Source: Streptomyces reniochalinae
Lineage (GTDB): Bacteria > Actinomycetota > Actinomycetes > Streptomycetales > Streptomycetaceae
Assembly (NCBI RefSeq): GCF_003323735.1
Contig: NZ_QOIM01000034.1
Coordinates: forward strand, 248,001-312,000
DNA: 64,000 nt
Reading direction: 5' to 3'
Below, in pieces: positions 31,699 through 39,539 of this stretch. The translations under genes and the position numbers were made by a program. Each line of letters starts with the position of its first letter. The first letter of the stretch is position 1. The notes under the pieces are model-generated. The model made no database searches and was not told where the DNA came from. It worked only from the letters and a program-made list of their open reading frames with translations.

Positions 31699-32724
31699 AT
31701 GTCCTCCAGCAGTCCGAGCAACCCGAGCAGCGGCTCAGCCCCTGCCGCCACCCCCAGCCCCCTGCTCACGCTGCCGGGCGCCGTCGCCGCCGAGGCACCC
31801 GACGAGGGTGTCGCCGCCCACTACGGCGACCTGTTCAAGGAACAGCGCGCACTCGCCGACGGCACCGGCTTCGTGGACCTCTCGCACCGCGGCGTGGTCA
31901 CCGTCTCCGGTGAGGACCGCCTCACCTGGCTGCACCTGCTGCTCACCCAGCACGTCGAGCGGCTCCCGGCCGGGCAGGCCACCGCGGCGTTGATCCTCTC
32001 CGCCAACGGGCACATCGAACAGGAACTCCAGCTCGTCGACGACGGGACGACGGTGTGGATGCACACCGAACCGGGCAAACAGGGCGAACTGCTGGCGTAT
32101 CTGGAGAGCATGCGCTTCTTCTACCGGGTGGAGATCGCCGACCGGACGAGCGAGGTCGCCGTCGTCCACCTGCCCGCGGGGTCCATCGCCGAGGTACCCG
32201 CGAGCGCGCACGCCGTACGCGAGACCGCCCACGGGCGCGACCTGTTCCTGGCCCGCGCCGAGCTGGCCGCGTTCGCCACCTCGCACGCGCCCGCGGTGGG
32301 CGTACTGGCCCACGAGGCCCTGCGGGTCGAGGAGCGGCGGCCCCGCCTCGGCATGGAGACCGATCACCGGACGATCCCGCACGAAGTGGGATGGATCGGC
32401 TCCGCCGTGCATCTGGAGAAGGGCTGCTACCGCGGCCAGGAGACCGTCGCCCGCGTCCACAACCTGGGGAAACCGCCGCGCCGCCTGGTCTTCCTCCACC
32501 TGGACGGCAGCGAGGTACGGCTGCCCGCGCACGGCGACGCGGTGCGGCTCGCCGCCACCGGACTGGAGGGCCGGCAGATCGGCTTCGTCACCACCTCGGC
32601 CCGCCACCACGAGCTGGGACCGATCGCGCTGGCCCTGGTGAAGCGGAACGTCGCCCCCGACGCGGAACTGATCGTGGGCCCCGACGCCACAGCGGCCGCC
32701 CAGGAGGTCGTCGTCGCCCCGTAG
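31699..32724 (+). CDS. ygfZ: YgfZ/GcvT-like folate-binding Fe-S assembly protein
   Basis: 341 residues. The family motif K-G-C-Y-x-G-Q-E is present as LEKGCYRGQETVARVHNLG, with the key Cys at 243. Earlier segments VDLSHRGVVTVSGEDRLTWL, LLTQHVERLPAGQATAALIL and ESMRFFYRVEIADRT match the GcvT fold. YgfZ uses tetrahydrofolate to maintain certain iron-sulfur enzymes such as MiaB under oxidative stress. The first 30 residues are Ser/Pro-rich. It is convergent with dtd, and a strong hairpin lies between. Confidence 0.94.
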   Translation: MSSSSPSNPSSGSAPAATPSPLLTLPGAVAAEAPDEGVAAHYGDLFKEQRALADGTGFVDLSHRGVVTVSGEDRLTWLHLLLTQHVERLPAGQATAALILSANGHIEQELQLVDDGTTVWMHTEPGKQGELLAYLESMRFFYRVEIADRTSEVAVVHLPAGSIAEVPASAHAVRETAHGRDLFLARAELAAFATSHAPAVGVLAHEALRVEERRPRLGMETDHRTIPHEVGWIGSAVHLEKGCYRGQETVARVHNLGKPPRRLVFLHLDGSEVRLPAHGDAVRLAATGLEGRQIGFVTTSARHHELGPIALALVKRNVAPDAELIVGPDATAAAQEVVVAP

Positions 32725-32733
32725 GCCCCCGGC

Positions 32734-32770
32734 CGCCCGTCCCCGCCCCTTCGAGGAGCGGGGACGGGCG
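32734..32770. terminator. bidirectional terminator between ygfZ and dtd
   Basis: Perfect 13-bp arms CGCCCGTCCCCGC (32734-32746) and complement (32758-32770) with an 11-nt loop, placed exactly between the two convergent stop codons. Confidence 0.9.
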
Positions 32771-32774
32771 CCCT

Positions 32775-33200
32775 TCAGACCTCCAGCAGCACCGTGAAAG
32801 GGCCGTCGTTCGTCAGGGAGACCTTCATGTCGGCCCCGAACTCGCCGGTGGCGACCTCGGCACCCGACTCCCGCAACCTGGCGACCACTTCCTCGACGAG
32901 CGGCTCGGCGACATCGCCCGGCGCCGCCCCGTTCCACGTGGGCCTGCGGCCCTTGCGCGCGTCACCGTAGAGAGTGAACTGACTGATCACCAGCAGCGGC
33001 GCTCCGATATCCGAACACGACTTCTCCCCGTGGAGAATCCGTACGGACCACACCTTGCGCGCGAGCTGCGCTGCCTTCTCCTTCGTGTCCTCGTGCGTGA
33101 CCCCGACCAGCACGCACAGGCCCTCGCCGACTATCCGACCAACGGTCCGGCCCTCCACGGTGACGCTCGCGCCGTCCACTCTCTGCACCACTGCTCGCAT
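32775..33200 (-). CDS. dtd: D-aminoacyl-tRNA deacylase
   Basis: 141 residues, the standard length. Starts MRAVVQRVDGASVTVEG; conserved segments are LCVLVGVTHEDTKEKA, the active-site SQFTLYGDARKGRRP and the cross-subunit Gly-cis-Pro block SLTNDGPFTVLLEV. The dimer hydrolyses D-aminoacyl-tRNAs and glycyl-tRNA-Ala. A second ATG three codons upstream is an alternative start. It diverges from rsiG, the arrangement I remember from S. coelicolor. Confidence 0.95.
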   Translation of the reverse strand: MRAVVQRVDGASVTVEGRTVGRIVGEGLCVLVGVTHEDTKEKAAQLARKVWSVRILHGEKSCSDIGAPLLVISQFTLYGDARKGRRPTWNGAAPGDVAEPLVEEVVARLRESGAEVATGEFGADMKVSLTNDGPFTVLLEV

Positions 33201-33363
33201 GCTGCCCATCATGCCGCCCCGCTCCCCGAGGCGGGACGCGGCCGCCGTGCGGGGCGGGTGACCGGTGCGAACGGGGGGCACTCAGTGGCACGATGCGCAC
33301 ACGCGGTGCGTTCAGCACGTGCCGCGCGAGCTACCGCGGACGGGGATGAGGGGACACAAGCCC

Positions 33364-33918
33364 ATGAGCACAACCGGAGCGGGCCGGGCTCACACACCAC
33401 GACAGCCCGGAGGCGAAGCCTCAGGACGGCTGCCGGAGGAGGACCGGCCGGACCTGCTCACGCTGAGCCTGCCCGAGCTGCGCGCCCTGCGGCGCGAGGC
33501 CCAGCAGGACGAGGCGGATCTGAGCTACGTCCGCAGACTGCTCCAGGGGCGGATCGACATCCTCCGCGCCGAACTGGCCCGGCGCAGCTCGGCGGGGTCG
33601 CCGCTGCTGGACCTGCTGCCGCAGATCCTCACCGACAGCCCGGCGGGCCACCGCTCCGCGCGCCATGTGACTCTCGCCGCACCGCGCGGTGAGAAGTACC
33701 GGGCGCTGGCCGAGACGATGCTGGCCGAGGTGGAGCTGAGCGACCTCGAGGCACGCACGGACACCGAGCTGCACGAGGCCATGGCACGACTGGTCGGGTA
33801 CGAGAGCCAAGTCTCAGGGCGCCGCCAGGAGTTGCAGCGCACCGCCGACGGGTGCAGCACCGAGATCGCCCGCCGCTACCGGGAGGGGGAGGCGCAGGTC
33901 GACGATCTCCTGCCGTGA
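33364..33918 (+). CDS. rsiG: RsiG, c-di-GMP-dependent anti-sigma factor of WhiG
   Basis: 184 residues; ATG behind GAGGGG. Two long helices each carry the RsiG c-di-GMP motif E-x3-S-x2-R-x3-Q-x3-D: E50-S54-R57-Q61-D65 (EADLSYVRRLLQGRID) and E147-S151-R154-Q158-D162 (ESQVSGRRQELQRTAD). In S. venezuelae such a coiled hairpin binds two intercalated c-di-GMP molecules and then sequesters the sporulation sigma factor WhiG; when c-di-GMP falls, WhiG is freed. Both motifs are perfect, so ligand binding should be intact. Between them is LAELS/DLLPQILTDSPAG-type linker. whiG itself is not in the window. Confidence 0.95.
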   Translation: MSTTGAGRAHTPRQPGGEASGRLPEEDRPDLLTLSLPELRALRREAQQDEADLSYVRRLLQGRIDILRAELARRSSAGSPLLDLLPQILTDSPAGHRSARHVTLAAPRGEKYRALAETMLAEVELSDLEARTDTELHEAMARLVGYESQVSGRRQELQRTADGCSTEIARRYREGEAQVDDLLP

Positions 33919-34054
33919 GCGGTCGGCGGCCGCCCGGCCGGCTGCGCGGTCGGGGGCGTGCGTTTCACGGGTCTTGTGGTGCGGTTACGGTGAGGGGTCA
34001 CGAATGCAGCAACCCCGTACGCCGGTACGCCGAACATCACCGGAAGGTCCCGAG

Positions 34055-35005
34055 ATGCCCGACATACTCCCCGTGCTCGCCGAGGTCGTCAGGTCCGGCT
34101 TCACCGAGGGGCGGCACCGGGGTTCGCTGGTGGTACTGGCGGCGGACGGCAGCGTCACCTGCGCGCTGGGCGACCCGGAGGCGCCGGTCTTCCCCCGCTC
34201 GGCGAACAAGCCCTTCCAGGCCGCCGCCGTGCTCCGCTCCGGTCTGGAGCTGGCCGGCGAGCGGCTGGCACTGGCCGCCGCGAGCCACTCCGGGGAGACC
34301 TTCCACCTCGACCTGGTGCGCACGATGCTCGCCGAGCACGGACTGGCCGAGTCCGCCCTGCGGTGCCCGGCCTCCCTCCCGCTGGACGGTGAGGAGAGCG
34401 AGGCGTTCCTGGCCGCCGGGCACACCCGTACCCCGCTGGCCATGGACTGCTCCGGCAAGCACACGGCCATGCTCGCCGCCTGCCGGGCAGCGGGATGGCC
34501 GCTGGAGAGCTACCTCGACCCCGGCCATCCGTTGCAGAAGCTGGTCCGCGCCACCCTGGAGGAGGCCACCGGCGACCCGGTGGCGCACGTCGGCGTCGAC
34601 GGCTGCGGCGCCCCGCTGATGGCCGTCTCACTGACCGGGCTGGCCCGCGGCTTCCGCGCACTGGCCCTGGCGCCCGGGGACTCCCCCGAGGGGCGGGTCG
34701 CCGAGGCGATGCGCGCCCACCCCGAGTACGTCGGCGGTACCCGCAGGCACGACACCTGGCTGATGCGGGAGCTGCCCGGTTCCGTCAGCAAGATGGGCGC
34801 CGAGGCGGTGCAGGGGGTCGCGCTGCCGGACGGACAGGCCCTCGCCTTCAAGGTGGAGGACGGCGCGAGCAGGGCGCTCGGCCCCGTCGTGGCACGCGCC
34901 CTGTCCGTTCACATGGGAGCGAGCGCGCCCGTGCTCGATCGCCTCTCGACCGTGCCGGTGCTGGGCGGCGGCGCGCGGGTCGGCGAGGTCCGCGCCGCGT
35001 TCTGA
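34055..35005 (+). CDS. asparaginase of the rhizobial (type II-like, class 3) family
   Basis: 316 residues; ATG behind GGAAGG. Hallmarks: VFPRSANKPFQAAAVL (Ser-Asn-x-Lys), AAASHSGETFH (second Ser), LAMDCSGKHTAMLAAC, and HVGVDGCGAPLMAVSL with the zinc-site cysteine. These correspond to the double Ser-Lys catalytic system of the Rhizobium etli ReAV family, which is unrelated to E. coli AnsA/AnsB. It hydrolyses L-asparagine to aspartate and ammonia. No signal peptide. Located between rsiG and an Eis-like acetyltransferase. Confidence 0.92.
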   Translation: MPDILPVLAEVVRSGFTEGRHRGSLVVLAADGSVTCALGDPEAPVFPRSANKPFQAAAVLRSGLELAGERLALAAASHSGETFHLDLVRTMLAEHGLAESALRCPASLPLDGEESEAFLAAGHTRTPLAMDCSGKHTAMLAACRAAGWPLESYLDPGHPLQKLVRATLEEATGDPVAHVGVDGCGAPLMAVSLTGLARGFRALALAPGDSPEGRVAEAMRAHPEYVGGTRRHDTWLMRELPGSVSKMGAEAVQGVALPDGQALAFKVEDGASRALGPVVARALSVHMGASAPVLDRLSTVPVLGGGARVGEVRAAF

Positions 35006-35122
35006 GCCGCGTTCCGAGCCGCGTTCCGAGAGGACGACGGCTCGCGAGGAGCCGTGTGCGCGCCGGGGGGCCGGCGTCGCCGACGCTCCGGAAACCCAGG
35101 TGCGAACGGGGGCCGGCGCGCC

Positions 35123-35128
35123 TAGCGT
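35123..35128 (+). promoter_or_regulatory. -10 box of a leaderless promoter
   Basis: TAGCGT is six bases before the ATG of the acetyltransferase gene at 35135, with no ribosome site. Confidence 0.55.
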
Positions 35129-35134
35129 GACCGC

Positions 35135-36421
35135 ATGGCGAACGGTCTCCAGATCCGCACCCTGGCCACCCCCGACGACTTCCCCGAGTGGCTGCGCGCC
35201 GTCGCCACCGGCTTCTACCGCGGTCCCGCCGTGAGCCCCGAGGAGGTCGCGGTCCGCGGGCAGGGCCTCGATACCCCGGACGCGCTGGACCGCACGCAGG
35301 GCGCCTACGACGGGGCCAGGTGCGTGGGCACGTTCCGTACGACGCCGCAGGAGTTGACCGTGCCGGGCGGTTCCGTACTGCCCGCGTGTGCCGTCACCGC
35401 CGTCACCGTCTCCCCCACGCACCGCAGGCGCGGCCTGTTGACGGCGATGACGGCGAACGCGCTGGACGCCGCGAAGGAGCGGGGGGACGCCTGCGCCAGC
35501 CTGATCGCCGCCGAGTACCCGATCTACGGGCGCTACGGTTTCGGCCCCGCCGCGGAGGCCACCGAGTGGGAGGTCCACGTCGCCCGCACGGGCCTCGACC
35601 GGCGGTACGCGGGCCCGGCCGACGCGGGGGACGGCGGGCGGGTGGATTTGGAGGACGCCGCCGGGTTCCGCGCGTCGATGCCCGCGGTCCACGCGCGGTT
35701 TCGCACCGGAGCGCACCGCCAGGGCGCCATCGACAGGAACGAGAAGTGGTGGCGGGTGGCCACCGGGGAGCTGCGCTACCCGGACGACGGTTTCACCGCC
35801 CCGTTCCACGCGGTCTACCGCGACGCAGAGGGCCACCCGCAGGGCGGGGTGACCTACGCCTCCGACAACGTGTGGCAGGCCAAGCAGCCCGAACAGACCC
35901 TCACCGTCCAGGACCTGTTCGCCACCACGGCGGCTGCCGAGGCCGCGCTGTGGCGGTACGTCCTGGCGATGGACTGGGTCCAGCGGGTACGGACGGGGCT
36001 GCGCGCCCCCGACGACGTGCTGCGCCTGCTGCTGCCCGACCCGCGTGCCGCCCGCACCGTCAGCCACACCGACTGGCTGTGGATCCGCCCGCTGGACGTA
36101 CCGCGCATGCTGACGGCCCGCACCTACGCGGGCGCCGGCGCCTCTCTCGTCCTGGACGTGCGCGACAAGGACGGTTACGCGGCCGGCAGGTTCCGGCTGG
36201 AGACGGGTGGGCCGCGGGGCGCGGCCCGGTGCACCGCCACCCGCGAGGAACCCGACCTCACCCTCGACGTCGCACAGCTCGCCGCCCTCTACCTGGGCGA
36301 CGAGTCGGCCGTGCGGCTCGCCGCCCTGGGGCTGCTGGCCGGTCACCGTGAGGGAGCCGTCGAGCGGGCGGACGCGCTGTTCCGCACCGCGCGGCGCCCG
36401 TGGTGCCCGGACATGTTCTGA
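35135..36421 (+). CDS. Eis-like GNAT family N-acetyltransferase
   Basis: 428 residues, the size of Eis (tripartite fold). The N-terminal GNAT core has AVTAVTVSPTHRRRGLLTAM, the acetyl-CoA loop (V-x-x-x-x-R-R-x-G), then AAEYPIYGRYGFGPAAEATE; the second, degenerate GNAT follows to about 300, and the C-terminal sterol-carrier-like region ends AARRPWCPDMF with a terminal carboxylate that acts as catalytic base in Eis. Eis proteins acetylate several amines of aminoglycosides and lysines of other targets. The natural target here is unknown. Confidence 0.93.
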   Translation: MANGLQIRTLATPDDFPEWLRAVATGFYRGPAVSPEEVAVRGQGLDTPDALDRTQGAYDGARCVGTFRTTPQELTVPGGSVLPACAVTAVTVSPTHRRRGLLTAMTANALDAAKERGDACASLIAAEYPIYGRYGFGPAAEATEWEVHVARTGLDRRYAGPADAGDGGRVDLEDAAGFRASMPAVHARFRTGAHRQGAIDRNEKWWRVATGELRYPDDGFTAPFHAVYRDAEGHPQGGVTYASDNVWQAKQPEQTLTVQDLFATTAAAEAALWRYVLAMDWVQRVRTGLRAPDDVLRLLLPDPRAARTVSHTDWLWIRPLDVPRMLTARTYAGAGASLVLDVRDKDGYAAGRFRLETGGPRGAARCTATREEPDLTLDVAQLAALYLGDESAVRLAALGLLAGHREGAVERADALFRTARRPWCPDMF

Positions 36422-36520
36422 CGAGGGGCGGAAAGGGGGCGTGGGGCCGCCCCTCTCGCGCGGGGCGGCAGGGCATCGTGCCGCCACCGCGCGGGTCGGC
36501 GTGCCGGTTTCCGTCATCAA

Positions 36521-36563
36521 GCCGCCTTCCCCGTGGCGTGGGTGAGTGGGAGGGGAAGGCGGC
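36521..36563. terminator. terminator between convergent genes
   Basis: Perfect 12-bp arms GCCGCCTTCCCC (36521-36532) and complement (36552-36563) with a 19-nt loop, between the acetyltransferase and the small membrane gene that reads towards it. Confidence 0.85.
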
Positions 36564-36595
36564 ATGACGGCGACCGTCCCGCCGCGGCGGGACGG

Positions 36596-36778
36596 TCAGG
36601 GGTGCAGCAGCAGCGTGGCGAGCACGAGCGCGCCGGCGGTGCTGCATCCGGTGTGCCTGGCCTTGAGGCCGATACTCAGCAACAGGAACCCGGCGAGGCC
36701 GAGGACCCCGAAGCGCACCTGGACGAGCTGTTCGAAGAAGACGACGGCGGCTGCGACAGCGAGCGCGAGGAGCGGCAT
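36596..36778 (-). CDS. 60-residue two-helix membrane protein
   Basis: ATG behind a strong GAAGGAGGG. The sequence has two hydrophobic helices, LLALAVAAAVVFFEQLVQV and LGLAGFLLLSIGLKA, and a third weak one at the end (GALVLATLLLHP). It ends before the 36521-36563 hairpin. No family is recognised. It is divergent from devA with a 315-bp gap full of palindromes, so it could belong to the DevA regulon. Confidence 0.75.
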   Translation of the reverse strand: MPLLALAVAAAVVFFEQLVQVRFGVLGLAGFLLLSIGLKARHTGCSTAGALVLATLLLHP

Positions 36779-36892
36779 GGCGATCCCTCCTTCTCAGGCA
36801 CGGGAAGAACGGCTGTGCTGGAGGTACGGGGTGCGCCCATGCATCGTCGGACGGGCGATGGCGTCGGTGAGCGGGCGGATCTCGCCGTCGGA

Positions 36893-36926
36893 CGGATCGT
36901 GTCGTCGAACGGATCGTGTCGTCGAA
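36893..36926. repeat. two tandem 17-bp repeats upstream of devA
   Basis: The unit CGGATCGTGTCGTCGAA occurs twice head-to-tail at 36893-36909 and 36910-36926, and parts of it recur just upstream (GCATCGTCGGACGGG). It lies between the divergent starts of the small membrane gene and devA. Confidence 0.85.
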
Positions 36927-36966
36927 CGGGCGAGCGGCTCGGGGCCGGCGGGCCGAGACAGGTCGT

Positions 36967-37059
36967 AGCCAACTTGGCTGCTCAAGCGTCGAGTTGGTGA
37001 CCAACTCACCTACTGCATTCCCAGTTGTCCGCCACCTGAAAACCACTGGCGGACAACTG
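36967..37059. promoter_or_regulatory. cluster of three palindromes in front of devA
   Basis: AGCCAACTTGGCT (36967-36979; 6-bp arms), GAGTTGGTGACCAACTC (36991-37007; 8-bp arms around G) and a longer inverted repeat with 13-bp arms CAGTTGTCCGCCA (37022-37034) and complement (37047-37059), 12-bp spacer. The first two share the AACTTGG/AGTTGG-type half site. A TAGGGT -10 follows at 37081-37086. GntR regulators bind such dyads; autoregulation of devA is therefore likely. Confidence 0.7.
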
Positions 37060-37093
37060 CCGTACTTTTCCGCGAAGTTGTAGGGTCGGTGGC

Positions 37094-37969
37094 GTGACCA
37101 GGAAGCCCGCCTCCAGCAGCGGCCGCCGCCCGCGCGACGTGGTCGCCGACGCCCTGCGCGCGCGCATCCGCAACGGTGAGTACGCGCCCGGCTCCAGGCT
37201 CCCCACCCAACGCGAACTGGAGACCGAGTTCACCGTCGGCCGCAGCGCCGTCCGCGAGGCCCTCGCCGCCCTCACCCGCGAAGACCTCCTGGAGAACGTG
37301 GGCCGCGGCTCCTCCCCCACCGTGGCCGAACCCGGCCACGGCGGGAGAGGAGACGAAGCCCCCCGCAGCGCGGGGGTCGAGCTGGCGGACAGGCTCCACG
37401 AGGCTTTCCAGTCCGAACACGTGACCGTCGACGCGTTCTCCCTCACCACCGAAACCCTCAACAACGCCCTCGCCTGGCCCATACGCCAGGTCATGGAAGG
37501 GCGGCTGACGCCGCGCACCGTCACGGCCCGCGTCCTCGTCCCCAGTCTGGAAGCCCGCCTCGCGCTCCCCCGCCTCATCGACGACCCCGACGACCCCAAG
37601 CCCCGCGAGCGGCTGCACCAGATGCAGACCAGCTACGTGCACGCCGTCGACAACTCGCTGACCTCGCTGGCCCGGTTCGGCGTCGAGGTCTCCCTCACCG
37701 TCCGCGCCGTCCCCCTCACCCCCACCCACAAGCTCTACCTGCTCAACCGCCACGAGGCCCTCATCGGCTACTACCAGGTCGTCAGGAACGAGGAAGCCGC
37801 CTTCCAGGGCGAACAGCTGTCCCTGTACGACGTGCTCGGCCTCACCGCCAAACTCTTCCGCTCCACCAGCGGCGTGGAGGCACGGGACGACCAGGAGGCG
37901 GCCTTCGTGGCGGAGTCCCGCCAGTTCTTCGACTCTCTGTGGGACACGATCGCGACCCGGTTCGACTGA
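37094..37969 (+). CDS. devA: GntR-family developmental regulator DevA
   Basis: 291 residues; GTG start seven bases after a TAGGGT -10, no ribosome site. N-terminal winged helix: DVVADALRARIRNGEYAPGS, LPTQRELETEFTVGRSAVRE, LAALTREDLLENVGRGS. The C-terminal domain is not FadR or a typical UTRA; it includes ADRLHEAFQSEHVTVDAFSL, RFGVEVSLTVRAVPLTPTH and EGEQ-type GEQLSLYDVLGLTAKLF, as in the DevA subfamily of S. coelicolor (devA mutants are blocked in aerial development). Identity rests on this pattern and on neighbours rsiG/nur upstream and a phosphatase-like gene downstream. The ligand is unknown. Confidence 0.85.
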   Translation: MTRKPASSSGRRPRDVVADALRARIRNGEYAPGSRLPTQRELETEFTVGRSAVREALAALTREDLLENVGRGSSPTVAEPGHGGRGDEAPRSAGVELADRLHEAFQSEHVTVDAFSLTTETLNNALAWPIRQVMEGRLTPRTVTARVLVPSLEARLALPRLIDDPDDPKPRERLHQMQTSYVHAVDNSLTSLARFGVEVSLTVRAVPLTPTHKLYLLNRHEALIGYYQVVRNEEAAFQGEQLSLYDVLGLTAKLFRSTSGVEARDDQEAAFVAESRQFFDSLWDTIATRFD

Positions 37970-38135
37970 GCCGGACGGCACGGCCCCGCGCCCCCTCCGT
38001 GCGCGCGGCCCCGCCACCGCGGTCCCGGCCGACCGCGTTCGGGTGACCGGCGGGCGCTCGGCGGAGGAAGAGGGACGAGGGCCGGATACAGTGCCTCCAC
38101 TTGTGTGGAGCCTCCCTCCCTCCGCAGACCCGCCT

Positions 38136-38352
38136 CTAGGGAGTGTCTTCCAAGTAGCGGCGTCCGCCCGGAGGGCGGGCCTGGCGGTGTCTGGTGCGTG
38201 CGCTCGCAAGGCGGAGGAGGGAGTCCCTGCGTGGGGGCACCTCCCGGGGCGAGCGAAGCCGAGCCCTGGGGGAAGCGGCGACCGACGACAACGCCGCGAG
38301 CGTGCGTGCCAGGCGCCGCCAGGCAGGCGGGACTTTGAAGACACGACCTAGG
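38136..38352. mobile_element. 217-bp MITE-like repeat with CTAG ends
   Basis: The element is bounded by CTAG at 38136-38139 and 38348-38351, as in a 4-bp target duplication. Inside lie imperfect terminal inverted repeats of about 21 bp, sharing GTGTCTTC and AAGT in register (left GGAGTGTCTTCCAAGTAGCG; right complement GTCGTGTCTTCAAAGTCCCG). No coding capacity. The interior (GGAGGAGGGAGTCCCTGCG, CACCTCCCGGGGCGAGCG) is one I recall seeing dispersed through Streptomyces intergenic regions. It ends ten bases before the next start codon, and its right border supplies the AGGA ribosome site. Confidence 0.7.
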
Positions 38353-38361
38353 ACAGCGCCC

Positions 38362-39441
38362 ATGACATCCCACGCCCTGAGGCAGGCCGCAGCGCTCGGC
38401 TCGGTGGACGGCCCCCTGGGGGGTTACCACCGCGAGTGGTACGTGGTACGGCCGGGTAGCGCACTCCCCGGGCTGGGACGCGTCAAACTCGGCGAGCCAC
38501 GCGGAGGCGTCCTGTGGCTGGACCGCCGCTTCTTCACCTCCGAGGACGAACTCCTCGTCGAACTCGCCACCCTCGGCGTCCCCCGCATCCCCCCGGTGCT
38601 CCGCCTCGACACCCCGCACGGCATGGTGCTCCACGGCTTCGTCGAAGGCACCACCCTCGCCGAACACGCCCCAGCCGGACACCGCGTGGCCCCCGAGCAC
38701 CTGCGCCAGATCATGGCGCGCTTCGCCTCCCTGTGCCGCCTGCGCCCCCACCACGTGCGCGCCCGGCGCTCCCCGCTCCCCCCCACCGCCGGCCCGCCGC
38801 GACACGACCGCGACAGCGCGGGCTTCCTGCACAGCATGCTCGCCTTCACCCGCGCCCAGGCCCACCACGCCCAGCTCCCCCGCTACGGTGCGCTCTTCGC
38901 CCGGCTCGGCGTACCCCACGACGCGCTGGGGCCGCACTCGCGACCGGCACGGGCAGCCGGACACCTGGCCGAGCGGCCCTTCTGCCTCCTCCACGGCGAC
39001 CTGCACCGCGCCAACCTCGTCGTCGACCCCGCCGGAGACCTGTGGACCATCGACTGGGAACTCGCCGCCCTCGGCGACCCCCTCTACGACCTGGCGACAC
39101 ACCTGTACCTGATGGACTACCCCGCCGCCCAGCACGCCGAGGTCGTGGCCGACTGGCGCCGCACCGTCGGCACACTGCTGCCCGGAGCCGACGCCCAACT
39201 GGACGAGGACCTGCCCCGCTACCTCGACTACAAGCGCGCCCAGTCCGTCTTCACCGACGCGGTACGGCAGGCCATCGCCGTCCGCGACGCGGCCGGCACC
39301 CCGCGACTCGCCGACCGCCTCGGCCACGCGGCCAAACTCCTCCACGACGTCCTGACCCGGGCGGCCGACGCCCTCGACCTCGACGACGTACCCGACGCCG
39401 GAGCCATCGAGACGGCCTACGCCGACGTGTGCGCATCCTGA
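38362..39441 (+). CDS. aminoglycoside phosphotransferase-like kinase (APH fold)
   Basis: 359 residues. Protein-kinase-like signatures: catalytic loop CLLHGDLHRANLVVD (H-G-D-x-x-x-x-N) and metal motif LWTIDWELAALGDPLYDLA. The N-terminal lobe is shortened, with VLWLDRRFFTSEDELLVELA. The preferred substrates of such orphan APH-like proteins are small hydroxy or amino compounds, not necessarily antibiotics. The reading frame is open upstream through the MITE, but the ATG used is the first outside it, with AGGA from the element boundary. Probably once directly downstream of devA. Confidence 0.85.
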   Translation: MTSHALRQAAALGSVDGPLGGYHREWYVVRPGSALPGLGRVKLGEPRGGVLWLDRRFFTSEDELLVELATLGVPRIPPVLRLDTPHGMVLHGFVEGTTLAEHAPAGHRVAPEHLRQIMARFASLCRLRPHHVRARRSPLPPTAGPPRHDRDSAGFLHSMLAFTRAQAHHAQLPRYGALFARLGVPHDALGPHSRPARAAGHLAERPFCLLHGDLHRANLVVDPAGDLWTIDWELAALGDPLYDLATHLYLMDYPAAQHAEVVADWRRTVGTLLPGADAQLDEDLPRYLDYKRAQSVFTDAVRQAIAVRDAAGTPRLADRLGHAAKLLHDVLTRAADALDLDDVPDAGAIETAYADVCAS

Positions 39442-39539
39442 CCGAACCCACACCGCACGCACCGGTCCCCCTCTGCCCGAACGCCTGCAACAATCGCTGC
39501 CCCACCCGCGGGGCCCGGCGACGACAGGGACGGTCAGCG

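Noticed and set aside
36893..36926. CRISPR-like array
   Set aside because: Only two adjacent 17-bp units without spacers; not an array. No CRISPR or cas gene occurs in the window.
38194..38361. N-terminal extension of the APH-like kinase through the repeat element
   Set aside because: The frame is open upstream but made of Arg/Gly-rich translation of a mobile repeat; the kinase fold begins after the ATG at 38362.
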